Numbered from the stretch's first letter, positions 1-5,549 are shown. The stretch is 5,549 bases of DNA from an uncultured Treponema sp. (GCA_937891125.1 CALAEZ010000325.1:1-5549), one strand, 5' to 3'. Numbers and translations are program-made. The notes: generated from the sequence alone by a model not told the origin.

Positions 1-1
1 A

Positions 2-1774
2 CCCATGAACGGACAGCAGGGAGCTGGTCCTGACGGATTTGGCACGGTGCCTGACGAGAAGGCGCCAAATCTGCAGGCAAAGATCACGGTAAACAAGGCA
101 AACAGCCCAAAAACGCTCGGAGCCGAAACGGTCAGCACTAAAAAAGCTGACGAAAGCGTCCTTTTGATAAAGGATGGCGCCTCTGCCACCGCACTCAAAA
201 CGGTGTTTGAAAAAGCGGGCGGCGATGTGTCAAACGGCGGACAAAGCAATTTTTACGGCTTGAATGCCGCCGTAGTAACGCAAGGCGGCAGTGCGCTCAC
301 ACTGCAGAATGTAACGATAACGACTAACGCTGACGGTGCAAACGCAGTATTTTCTACCGGCGAAGGCTCGCTTGTCACGATTAAAAACATAAAAATCCAC
401 ACAACGTCAAATTCGTCACGCGGCTTAGACGCAACATACGGCGGCATGATTACCGCAGACAAGGTTGACATAACAACAGAGGGCGCACACTGCGCTGCAT
501 TTGCAACCGACCGCGGCGAAGGCACCGTAACCGTAAATGGCGGCGTTGCCCGAACAAGCGGCGAAGGCTCTCCGGTCATCTACTCAACCGGCAACATCAC
601 CGTGCGCAATCTTTCTGGCATGGCAACAGGCTCAGAAATTGCCGTCATCGAAGGCAAAAACAGCATCGCCATTGAAAAAAGCACGCTTACTGGTGGCACG
701 GGAACAGGACATGCAAACGATGTGCATGCAGCAGTTATGCTTTATCAGAGCATGAGCGGAGACGCAAACCAGGGAACAAGCATATTCTCTGCGGTAGATT
801 CTACCTTGACGAGCACGGCAAGCGGTCCGTTCTTTTATGTAACGAACACAAACGCAAAAGTTTCACTGTTGCGTACCAAAATTGTAAACCCCAACGAAGT
901 GCTTATTCAGGCGACAGGAAACGAAAGCGAGCGCGGCTGGGGACGCAAGGGAGCTAATGGCGGCACGCTCGACTTTACGGCGCAGAACCAGGTCCTTTTC
1001 GGAAACGTTGTGGTAGACAAAATCAGCTCGGTTTCACTCTCGTTCGGCGCTGGCACTAAATTTACGGGTGCCTTGAATGCAGCAAACAGCGGTATGGTGA
1101 ACTTGAATCTTGCGAAAAAAGCAAGCATCTCTCTGACACAAGATTCATATGTTAACATTCTTGATTTGGAAGATTCTTCGTACAAAAACATTAAGACAAA
1201 CGGACACACGCTGTTCTACAACAAGGACGAAAAAGCAAACAGCTACCTGCACGGACGCACCATTCTGCTAGCTGACGGCGGTAAGCTTTCAGGAATCAGC
1301 ATGAATTTTAGCACGCAGGCGGCGCTGTCACAGGGAGAAGGTGGCGCACCAAATAGACAGCCGGGCGGAAATCCGCCAGCAGGAGGTCCAGGCGGAAATG
1401 GTGGTCCTGGCAACATGAAAGTGCTTACCATCACGGGAACCATTTCGGTAGCTGACGATGTGGTGACGCTTGCTGCAAGCGATGGAAAAACCTACACGCT
1501 TACCGTCATGGAGCCGCCGCAGGGGAAAGCTCCCGCTGGAAACAACGGCTCAAGCGGACAACCACCAGCGCCACCGAGCGGAAACATGAAAATGCCTGCA
1601 GGAGGTTCTGCCATGGGAGGCGCACCAGGGAATCCGCCCGACGGAAAGCAGGGAAAAGAGCCGCCTAAGCATTTGACGCTTGACGACTTAAAGGTGCTTG
1701 CAGGAAAGACCGCTGAAGTAAAGGGCTTAATAATGCAAGAGAGATTCGTTGCAATGCAGGTAACTGAAAAATAA
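2..1774 (+). CDS. Right-handed beta-helix, adhesin-like surface protein (5' partial)
   Basis: Seen: the frame is open to the left edge. The first ATG (position 5) has no signal peptide after it and only four bases before it, so the true start probably lies outside the window; residue numbers count from that ATG. Residues about 85-400 are short Gly/Asn/Thr/Ser-rich beta repeats, with phrases such as FYGLNAAV, GANAVFSTGEGS, SRGLDATYGG, AHCAAFATDRGEGTVTVNGG, GSPVIYSTGNITV and GSEIAVIEGKNS. From memory, this phrase order typifies a family of large secreted proteins of gut and oral bacteria, usually annotated as hypothetical, adhesin-like or beta-helix proteins. Residues 443-470 are a Gly/Pro/Asn linker, followed by a small C-terminal beta domain (471-502 and 556-589) interrupted by a second Gly/Pro/Met-rich linker. 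Inferred: a secreted or surface-anchored beta-helix, possibly for adhesion or carbohydrate binding. No catalytic residues were recognised, so an enzyme call is unsupported. It stands alone and converges on the minus-strand operon. Confidence 0.8.
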   Translation, partial: PMNGQQGAGPDGFGTVPDEKAPNLQAKITVNKANSPKTLGAETVSTKKADESVLLIKDGASATALKTVFEKAGGDVSNGGQSNFYGLNAAVVTQGGSALTLQNVTITTNADGANAVFSTGEGSLVTIKNIKIHTTSNSSRGLDATYGGMITADKVDITTEGAHCAAFATDRGEGTVTVNGGVARTSGEGSPVIYSTGNITVRNLSGMATGSEIAVIEGKNSIAIEKSTLTGGTGTGHANDVHAAVMLYQSMSGDANQGTSIFSAVDSTLTSTASGPFFYVTNTNAKVSLLRTKIVNPNEVLIQATGNESERGWGRKGANGGTLDFTAQNQVLFGNVVVDKISSVSLSFGAGTKFTGALNAANSGMVNLNLAKKASISLTQDSYVNILDLEDSSYKNIKTNGHTLFYNKDEKANSYLHGRTILLADGGKLSGISMNFSTQAALSQGEGGAPNRQPGGNPPAGGPGGNGGPGNMKVLTITGTISVADDVVTLAASDGKTYTLTVMEPPQGKAPAGNNGSSGQPPAPPSGNMKMPAGGSAMGGAPGNPPDGKQGKEPPKHLTLDDLKVLAGKTAEVKGLIMQERFVAMQVTEK

Positions 1775-1783
1775 ACACTGTAG

Positions 1784-1807
1784 AGCCCGGCAGCAGGTGC
1801 CGGGTTT
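1784..1807. terminator. Bidirectional hairpin between convergent genes
   Basis: A perfect 7-bp stem, CCCGGCA (1786-1792) with TGCCGGG (1798-1804), closes a GCAGG loop. On the plus strand it is extended by G.U and A-U pairs at its base. It starts 11 bases after the plus-strand stop and ends 3 bases before the minus-strand stop. The U-tract is short on the plus side (TTT). On the minus side it is displaced (TGTTTATTTTTC further on). The position fits a shared terminator; efficiency in either direction is inferred. Confidence 0.6.
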
Positions 1808-1809
1808 AC

Positions 1810-2424
1810 CTAGCGTTGAATTTTGGGAACATCATTGACTGAGGGCGCGGCTTTTTCCGCGCTCTTTTTTTCTGCATTTTTTTGCTGCGCTTTCGCTTCT
1901 TTTTCAGCCTTGAGGCGCGCTTTTTTTTGCTTTGCGTTTTCGCGTGCCTGTGCAAACGGAGACTTACGTGTAGCAGCAGGTGTCTGCTGAGAGGCACTAA
2001 CAGCAGTAGCCGCGCCCGAGCTTGGCGCTGCGCTTGCGTGTTCTTCCGAGCCTGCCACTCGATCTGTGCCTGCCGCAAGCGCATCTTCGTAGAGCGTTCC
2101 TGGACGCACGGTCACCTTCACCTCAGGCGCGTCAAAGCTAGAGCCGTGCGCTTGAGAGCGCTGTTTTTTAGACTGCGGCGTTTTCTCGCTCGTTCCAGCC
2201 TTGTCAGGTCTGTCAGCACGGCGGCGGCGTTTTCCAAACGTAAACGGGAGCGTAACAATCATGCCGCACGCAAAGGATGCAATCACCGTCAAAAAAACGG
2301 GCACATCAGTAAAGGTACGAAAAAGCAGATTTACATTGCAGCGGTAGCCGTCGCCGTTGTTAAATCCACAAAACACGGTGACGAGCACCAGCAGAATAAC
2401 GGTTCCTAAAAGCTTAAATGGCAT
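1810..2424 (-). CDS. LapA-like small membrane protein with charged C-terminal tail
   Basis: A 204-residue protein with two hydrophobic segments, about 4-20 (LLGTVILLVLVTVFCGF) and 41-63. The loop between them contains NVNLLF, and the second helix is followed by a KRRRR cluster (65-69), which suggests that both termini are cytoplasmic. This N-terminal 65-residue layout (helix, short Asn-containing loop, helix with a Gly) resembles the LapA/DUF1049 domain, whose E. coli member acts in lipopolysaccharide assembly. The match is by layout and is only moderate. Residues 70-155 are Ser/Thr/Ala/Pro-rich and probably disordered. Residues 158-191 are a Lys/Glu/Ala/Gln stretch likely to form a charged helix or coiled coil. 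The start is fixed by GGGGAG six bases upstream. It is the last gene of the rimO-miaB operon, 18 bases after the miaB stop, and ends in TAG just before the convergent hairpin. Whether it works with the two methylthiotransferases cannot be told from sequence. Confidence 0.75.
   Translation of the reverse strand: MPFKLLGTVILLVLVTVFCGFNNGDGYRCNVNLLFRTFTDVPVFLTVIASFACGMIVTLPFTFGKRRRRADRPDKAGTSEKTPQSKKQRSQAHGSSFDAPEVKVTVRPGTLYEDALAAGTDRVAGSEEHASAAPSSGAATAVSASQQTPAATRKSPFAQARENAKQKKARLKAEKEAKAQQKNAEKKSAEKAAPSVNDVPKIQR
1843..1871 (+). terminator. Plus-strand intrinsic terminator inside the opposing gene
   Basis: The stem GCGCGG (1845-1850) pairs with CCGCGC (1857-1862) around a CTTTTT loop, extended by G1844.U1863 and G1843-C1864. 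Seven consecutive T (1865-1871) follow at once, the classic Rho-independent layout for plus-strand transcripts. It lies about 70 bases past the stop of the beta-helix gene, within the last codons of the minus-strand LapA-like gene, where the same bases encode a Lys/Glu/Ala stretch. It has a better U-tract than the hairpin at 1784-1807 and may be the main stop for the plus-strand message. Coincidence with Lys-rich coding (AAA/AAG codons read as T-runs) is the alternative. Confidence 0.45.
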
Positions 2425-2430
2425 AACTAT

Positions 2431-2436
2431 CTCCCC
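2431..2436 (-). promoter_or_regulatory. Ribosome binding site of the LapA-like gene
   Basis: GGGGAG on the minus strand lies six bases before the ATG at 2424, within the 18-base gap after miaB. Its strength and spacing support this start and independent re-initiation within the operon. Confidence 0.7.
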
Positions 2437-2442
2437 GCTACG

Positions 2443-3873
2443 CTACACGCGCGTTCCTTTGTAGGTATTTCCGTTCAGGCTGTCGATGTGCACGGTCACA
2501 AACTGCCCGATAAGCGACGCATCGCCCTTAAAAGCCACACGCTCGTCACGGTCGGTCTTTGCAAGCACTTCCGTTTCATCATCACGGCTCAAGCGCTCGA
2601 CAAGCACCTTCTCAGTCTTTCCGACATGCTTTTCCATCTCGCTCTGCGTAATTGTAAGCTGCAGGTCGATAATCTTCTGGAGGCGCGCTTTTTTTTCTGC
2701 AAGTGGAATTTGATTTGCCATGCTCGCAGCAGGAGTTCCCTCACGCGGATTAAAGTAATACATGAAGGCACTTTCAAAGCGCACATGTCGCATAAGCTCA
2801 AGCGTTTTTTCCACATCTTCGTCGGTTTCGCCGGGGAAGCCGAGCATAATATCAGTCGTAATGGACGCTTCAGGGATTTTTGCGCGGATTTTGTCGACAA
2901 GCGTGTAAAAATCCTCGCGCGTGTAATGGCGGTTCATGCTTTTTAAAATCCGGTCGCTACCATGCTGTACCGCAAGATGAATGCCCTTACAGAGCACGTC
3001 ATTTTTTGCAATGACGTCTATCAAATCGTCGCTTAAATCCTTTGGATGAGAGGAATCAAAACGCACCCATCCGATAGAAGAATTGGTCTGGCGCACATGG
3101 TCGGCAACAATCTGCATCAAGCGGGGAAAATCCACCTGCTCGCTACTCGCATCGCTTGTCATGCGTCCGTGGTAGCTGTTGACATTCTGTCCAAGCAGCA
3201 TAATCTCGCGCACGCCACGCTTTGAAAGCTCGTCAAGCTCAGCAAGAATCGCATCGACCGGACGGCTCACCTCGCGCCCGCGCAAATACGGCACGATGCA
3301 GTAGGTGCAGAAGTTGTTGCAGCCATTCATAATCGGCACAAAGGTTGAAAAAGCGCCCTCTTCTGCTGAAAGTGGCGAAAACACGTAGACGGGGTCTTCA
3401 GTAATAATGCCGTCACGCTTAGTGACAGCGGGCACTTGCGCTGAAAGACCGCGCTCCCGTTCCATGTCGTCAATAATGTCGCCGATATGCTGCTTTGCAA
3501 ACGTGCCGATAAGGTAGTCAACAACCGGGTAGTCGCGCTTCAAGGATTTTTGCAGGCGCTCTGCCATACAGCCCATGACGGCAACCTTAAGCGGCTTTGC
3601 GCCGTCCTGTACATACGCAACCGCGCGGTCAAGCGATTTATGCTTTGCATCAGGCTTACAGGCGCGCACAGCCTTTAGGCCCGCATACCAACCGAGCCTG
3701 CCAAAAATGCGATTTTCTGCTGTCGCACGCACCGAACACGTGTTAATAAGCACCAGGTCAGTAACCTGAGCGTTTTCGGCACGCTGCCAGCCGCGTTCAA
3801 TAAAGATTTGTTCGGCTGCCGCACTTTCTGCAATATTCATCTGACAGCCGTAAGTTTCAAAAAAATACGTCAT
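2443..3873 (-). CDS. miaB: tRNA-2-methylthio-N6-isopentenyladenosine(37) methylthiotransferase MiaB
   Basis: A radical-SAM enzyme that adds a methylthio group to i6A at position 37 of tRNAs reading UNN codons, giving ms2i6A; it is cytosolic. The 476 residues show the full family layout. The N-terminal UPF0004 domain has three cysteines for the auxiliary 4Fe-4S cluster: C10 (ETYGCQMN), C46 (NTCSVR) and C102 (GCMAER). The radical-SAM motif CxxxCxxC is C185, C189, C192 (NGCNNFCTYCIVPYLRGRE). LLGQNVNSY, HLAVQHGS, DIMLGFPGET and the YFNPREGTPAA segment follow. A TRAM RNA-binding domain covers about 415-476. GQNVNSY and GCMAER favour MiaB over RimO or MtaB. Odd points: about 20 extra residues lie between C46 and C102 compared with E. 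coli MiaB, and the SAM-site motif reads QHGS where QSGS is common. The start is set by AAGGT seven bases upstream and aligns with the start chosen for the paralogue rimO. It lies 33 bases after rimO and 18 before the LapA-like gene. Confidence 0.95.
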   Translation of the reverse strand: MTYFFETYGCQMNIAESAAAEQIFIERGWQRAENAQVTDLVLINTCSVRATAENRIFGRLGWYAGLKAVRACKPDAKHKSLDRAVAYVQDGAKPLKVAVMGCMAERLQKSLKRDYPVVDYLIGTFAKQHIGDIIDDMERERGLSAQVPAVTKRDGIITEDPVYVFSPLSAEEGAFSTFVPIMNGCNNFCTYCIVPYLRGREVSRPVDAILAELDELSKRGVREIMLLGQNVNSYHGRMTSDASSEQVDFPRLMQIVADHVRQTNSSIGWVRFDSSHPKDLSDDLIDVIAKNDVLCKGIHLAVQHGSDRILKSMNRHYTREDFYTLVDKIRAKIPEASITTDIMLGFPGETDEDVEKTLELMRHVRFESAFMYYFNPREGTPAASMANQIPLAEKKARLQKIIDLQLTITQSEMEKHVGKTEKVLVERLSRDDETEVLAKTDRDERVAFKGDASLIGQFVTVHIDSLNGNTYKGTRV

Positions 3874-3880
3874 TTGCGTT

Positions 3881-3885
3881 ACCTT
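3881..3885 (-). promoter_or_regulatory. Ribosome binding site of miaB
   Basis: AAGGT on the minus strand lies seven bases before the miaB ATG at 3873. It is only a moderate Shine-Dalgarno match, but no better start lies nearby and the protein begins with the conserved MTYFFETYGCQMN. Confidence 0.6.
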
Positions 3886-3889
3886 ATCG

Positions 3890-3914
3890 AAAAAAAATGC
3901 TGTATGCTACAGGC
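3890..3914 (-). terminator. Weak hairpin with U8 tract between rimO and miaB (candidate attenuator)
   Basis: On the minus strand the end of rimO reads GCCTGTAGCATACAGCA followed by eight T. CTGTA pairs with TACAG around a GCA loop, with one further G-C pair possible past a bulged C. The stem includes the rimO TAG stop (3909-3907). The U-tract is good but the stem is short, so full termination is unlikely; partial termination that lowers miaB relative to rimO is possible. It could also be a chance T-run. Confidence 0.3.
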
Positions 3915-5400
3915 TTTCTGCAAACGTGAGTGTAGATGCGGCAATGCTTTGGTTCAGCGGACTGTCGCCAATAAAGTCACCATTCAAATCTACATCGCCA
4001 CTTGCGTCCACATGCACGCGCACCAGCCGCCCCGTGCGCACTGCCTGAAGCGCCGCGCTGTCAGAGCGGTCGTAGCGGATAACCACACTGCCGTCGACCT
4101 CTGGCGCCTGGAACCATGCGCGGCCAATGGCAAGTCCCTCGTCAGGCGCTTCTGCATTTACCGAAAGCACCTCCTCTACGAGCACATCATAGTCCTTGCC
4201 GCAGCGCTTTGAGAGGCGTTCGCGCGTCATTGCGGTCTGTAGCTCAACGAGGCGGGAAGCGCGTGCCTCTTTTACCTTTTTTGCCACCTGCTTTTTTAGA
4301 CGGTAGGCAAGAGTGTCATCTTCCTTGCTGTAGGGAAAACAGCCTGACCAGTCTGGTGACAAATCCTGTAAGAACTGCTCGGTATGGAGCGCCTGCTCGT
4401 CGCTTTCGCCGGGAAAGCCTGCAAGCAGCGTTGTGCGAATCGCCGCATCGGGAAACTGCTCCCGAATCTGAGAGACAATCGCCTTGTATTGCGCAGCGGT
4501 TCCTGTGCGATGCATTGCGTGAATAATGTCGTCATCACCAGACTGAAACGGAATATCAAAATACGGTAAAATGCGGCTGTCAGCCTTGATGACAGGAAGA
4601 ATGTCTGCATTAAAGTGGTCGGGATGGATGTAGAGCAGGCGCAGCCGGAACGTGCCAGAAAGGCTTGAAATGCGCTTTAAGAGTGTGCAAAGTCCGCTTT
4701 CACGCATCTCTCCGGCAGCAGCCGCAATGCCCACACTGCCGGGAGTTCCTGCTGGAAGCAGCGTGCGACCGGTGCCAAACACGTTGTCGTCGCGCCCCGT
4801 ACCATAGGCGGCTAAATCCTGCCCAATCAGATTGATTTCGTACACGCCCGCTGCAACAAGCTTTTGTATTTCAGCGACAATTTCGCTCGCCGGGCGGCTC
4901 CGTAGCTCGCCACGAATAATCGGAATTGCGCAAAATGAGCAGCGGTTGTTGCAGCCTTCGGTGATTTTTACATACGCCGCCCCTGCAAATGAAAGCAGCA
5001 CATCACGGTCGCTACAGCACACGCCCTTCTGTTTGGGCTTTAAGACGACTCTCTCACCTTTCATCATCGGCTCGACAACCTTGTACAGCTGATGCAAGTC
5101 GCCGTTTCCAAAAATGCTGTCAGCTTCGGGTAAGTTTTCGCCTAAATCGTCTGCATACCGCTCAGCAAGGCAGCCTGCCAAGAGAATTTTTGCTTTTGGA
5201 TACTGTTTACGCGCAGAAAGCACGGCGTTCAGGCTTTCGGTCTTTGCGCTTTCTATAAAGCCGCAGCTATTTACAATAATGAGATCGGCTTCTGCAGCCT
5301 CAAAAGTCTGGCGGTATCCACGCTCGGTAAGCTCATGCACTAACAGCTCGCCGTCCACCTGATTTTTTGCGCAGCCGTGCTGGTCTAAAAAAAATGTCAT
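3907..5400 (-). CDS. rimO: Ribosomal protein S12 (aspartate) methylthiotransferase RimO
   Basis: A radical-SAM enzyme that places a methylthio group on the conserved aspartate of ribosomal protein S12 near the decoding centre; cytosolic, two 4Fe-4S clusters. Residues here count from the upstream ATG at 5406. Auxiliary-cluster cysteines are C12 (HGCAKNQVDGE), C48 (VNSCGFIESAK) and C79 (AGCLAERY). The radical-SAM triad is C152, C156, C159 in EGCNNRCSFCAIPIIRGELR, the RimO signature. IGQDLAAYG, RLLYIHPDHF, TTLLAGFPGE, a TRAM domain (about 400-480) and the late RimO phrase APEVDG follow. Two ATGs are possible. The one at 5400 is preferred because GGGAG stands 9 bases before it but only 3 before the one at 5406, and because MTFFLDQHGCAKN then aligns with MTYFFETYGCQMN of MiaB. 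Odd points are a Gly/Ala-rich insertion at 203-237, QSGD where RimO usually has a QH motif, and a tail of about 19 residues after TRAM. It is the first gene of the visible operon. Confidence 0.94.
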   Translation of the reverse strand: MTFFLDQHGCAKNQVDGELLVHELTERGYRQTFEAAEADLIIVNSCGFIESAKTESLNAVLSARKQYPKAKILLAGCLAERYADDLGENLPEADSIFGNGDLHQLYKVVEPMMKGERVVLKPKQKGVCCSDRDVLLSFAGAAYVKITEGCNNRCSFCAIPIIRGELRSRPASEIVAEIQKLVAAGVYEINLIGQDLAAYGTGRDDNVFGTGRTLLPAGTPGSVGIAAAAGEMRESGLCTLLKRISSLSGTFRLRLLYIHPDHFNADILPVIKADSRILPYFDIPFQSGDDDIIHAMHRTGTAAQYKAIVSQIREQFPDAAIRTTLLAGFPGESDEQALHTEQFLQDLSPDWSGCFPYSKEDDTLAYRLKKQVAKKVKEARASRLVELQTAMTRERLSKRCGKDYDVLVEEVLSVNAEAPDEGLAIGRAWFQAPEVDGSVVIRYDRSDSAALQAVRTGRLVRVHVDASGDVDLNGDFIGDSPLNQSIAASTLTFAESL

Positions 5401-5409
5401 GTTCATTTA

Positions 5410-5414
5410 CTCCC
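5410..5414 (-). promoter_or_regulatory. Ribosome binding site that decides the rimO start
   Basis: GGGAG on the minus strand follows a run of nine T. It is 3 bases before the ATG at 5406 and 9 bases before the in-frame ATG at 5400, so its spacing favours the inner start. Confidence 0.6.
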
Positions 5415-5433
5415 AAAAAAAAAGCCGGCTGAA

Positions 5434-5504
5434 TAGTGTCATTCCAAACGCTACGCCACGACCGCACGCTAGCTACGCTCGTGCGTTTCGGAATCTTTAC
5501 ACTA
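5434..5504. repeat. 71-base imperfect inverted repeat in the rimO leader
   Basis: Three arm blocks pair in order: TAGTGT (5434-5439) with ACACTA (5499-5504), ATTCC (5441-5445) with GGAAT (5490-5494), and AAACGC (5446-5451) with GCGTTT (5483-5488). They are separated by small bulges (C5440 against CTTT, and C5489). A further 4-bp block, ACGA (5458-5461) with TCGT (5479-5482), continues inward. That gives 21 paired bases per side. The centre contains the palindrome GCTAGC and the word CTACGC, which occurs twice within the element. It could be an RNA leader structure, a repeated intergenic palindrome, or a remnant of a small non-autonomous element. I do not recognise it by name. Confidence 0.6.
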
Positions 5505-5528
5505 TATATACAGCGTAGATGCTGAAAC
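5501..5528 (-). promoter_or_regulatory. Weak candidate promoter for rimO-miaB-lapA-like operon
   Basis: On the minus strand TATAGT (5506-5501), inside an alternating TA run, matches the -10 consensus at five of six positions. GTTTCA, 16 bases upstream (5528-5523), is only a half match to a -35. Transcription would start near 5494, giving a leader of about 90 bases containing most of the inverted repeat. The -10 overlaps the outer arm of that repeat. Weak evidence; the real promoter may lie beyond the right edge. Confidence 0.25.
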
Positions 5529-5549
5529 CTGACTGCCGCCTGCCTGACC

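Noticed and set aside
5..7. ATG at position 5 as the true start of the beta-helix protein
   Set aside because: Upstream frame is open, only four bases precede it so no RBS can be seen, and the protein lacks the export signal expected for its type; a window-edge truncation is more likely.
253..579. A 108-codon minus-strand open frame inside the beta-helix gene
   Set aside because: It mirrors the repetitive Gly/Thr/Val codons of the plus-strand gene and shows no domain or RBS of its own.
1912..1928. GGCGCGC followed by T8 as a plus-strand terminator (also at 2680-2696)
   Set aside because: GCGCGC is a loopless palindrome that cannot form a stem-loop, and both sites are explained by KKARL codons on the minus strand.
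1882..2409. A 175-codon plus-strand open frame across the LapA-like gene
   Set aside because: Its product is a Cys/Arg/Phe-rich mixture typical of an antisense shadow, it lacks a convincing ribosome binding site, and the minus-strand frame has membrane helices, a strong RBS and operon spacing.
5412..5430. AGCCGGCT followed by nine T on the minus strand as a terminator before rimO
   Set aside because: The 8-base palindrome has no loop, and the T-run leads directly into the rimO Shine-Dalgarno sequence. The large inverted repeat is separated from the T-run by about ten bases.
5407..5549. A further gene or mobile-element end at the right edge
   Set aside because: No open frame with family resemblance is visible, and the inverted repeat alone, without a transposase or target-site duplication, does not support an insertion sequence call.

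Overview
The window looks like chromosomal DNA from a spirochaete, most likely a Treponema of moderate GC. This is an inference from protein style: the RimO carries a 'LLSFAGAAYVKITEGC' lead-in to its radical-SAM motif, the MiaB/RimO sequences look treponemal, and a small two-helix LapA-like membrane protein lies next to them. No rRNA or other marker gene is present to confirm it.

Layout. Positions 2-1774 (+) hold most of a large, secreted-looking right-handed beta-helix surface protein. Its N-terminus, with any signal peptide, lies left of the window. It converges on a three-gene minus-strand cluster. A strong GC hairpin sits in the 35-base gap between the 3' ends. A second, plus-strand terminator-like hairpin lies inside the 3' end of the opposing gene. 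Read in the direction of transcription, the minus-strand cluster is rimO (stop at 3907), miaB (3873-2443) and a LapA-like membrane protein with a long charged tail (2424-1810). The gaps are 33 and 18 bases and each gene has its own Shine-Dalgarno sequence, so this is very probably one operon. Positions 5407-5549 are noncoding. They hold the rimO ribosome binding site, a 71-base imperfect inverted repeat and a weak candidate promoter.

How the genes fit together. RimO and MiaB are paralogous radical-SAM methylthiotransferases, each expected to carry two 4Fe-4S clusters. RimO modifies an aspartate of ribosomal protein S12. MiaB makes ms2i6A at position 37 of tRNAs that read UNN codons. Both therefore tune the decoding centre, and co-transcription is sensible. 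The LapA-like protein has no obvious link to translation. The beta-helix protein is a separate unit with a probable cell-surface role.

No mobile element, CRISPR array, tRNA, rRNA or clearly novel multi-gene system was seen. The points most worth a second look are the apparently split C-terminal domain of the beta-helix protein, the inverted repeat at the rimO leader, a hairpin plus U-tract overlapping the rimO stop codon, and lineage-specific insertions and motif changes in both methylthiotransferases.
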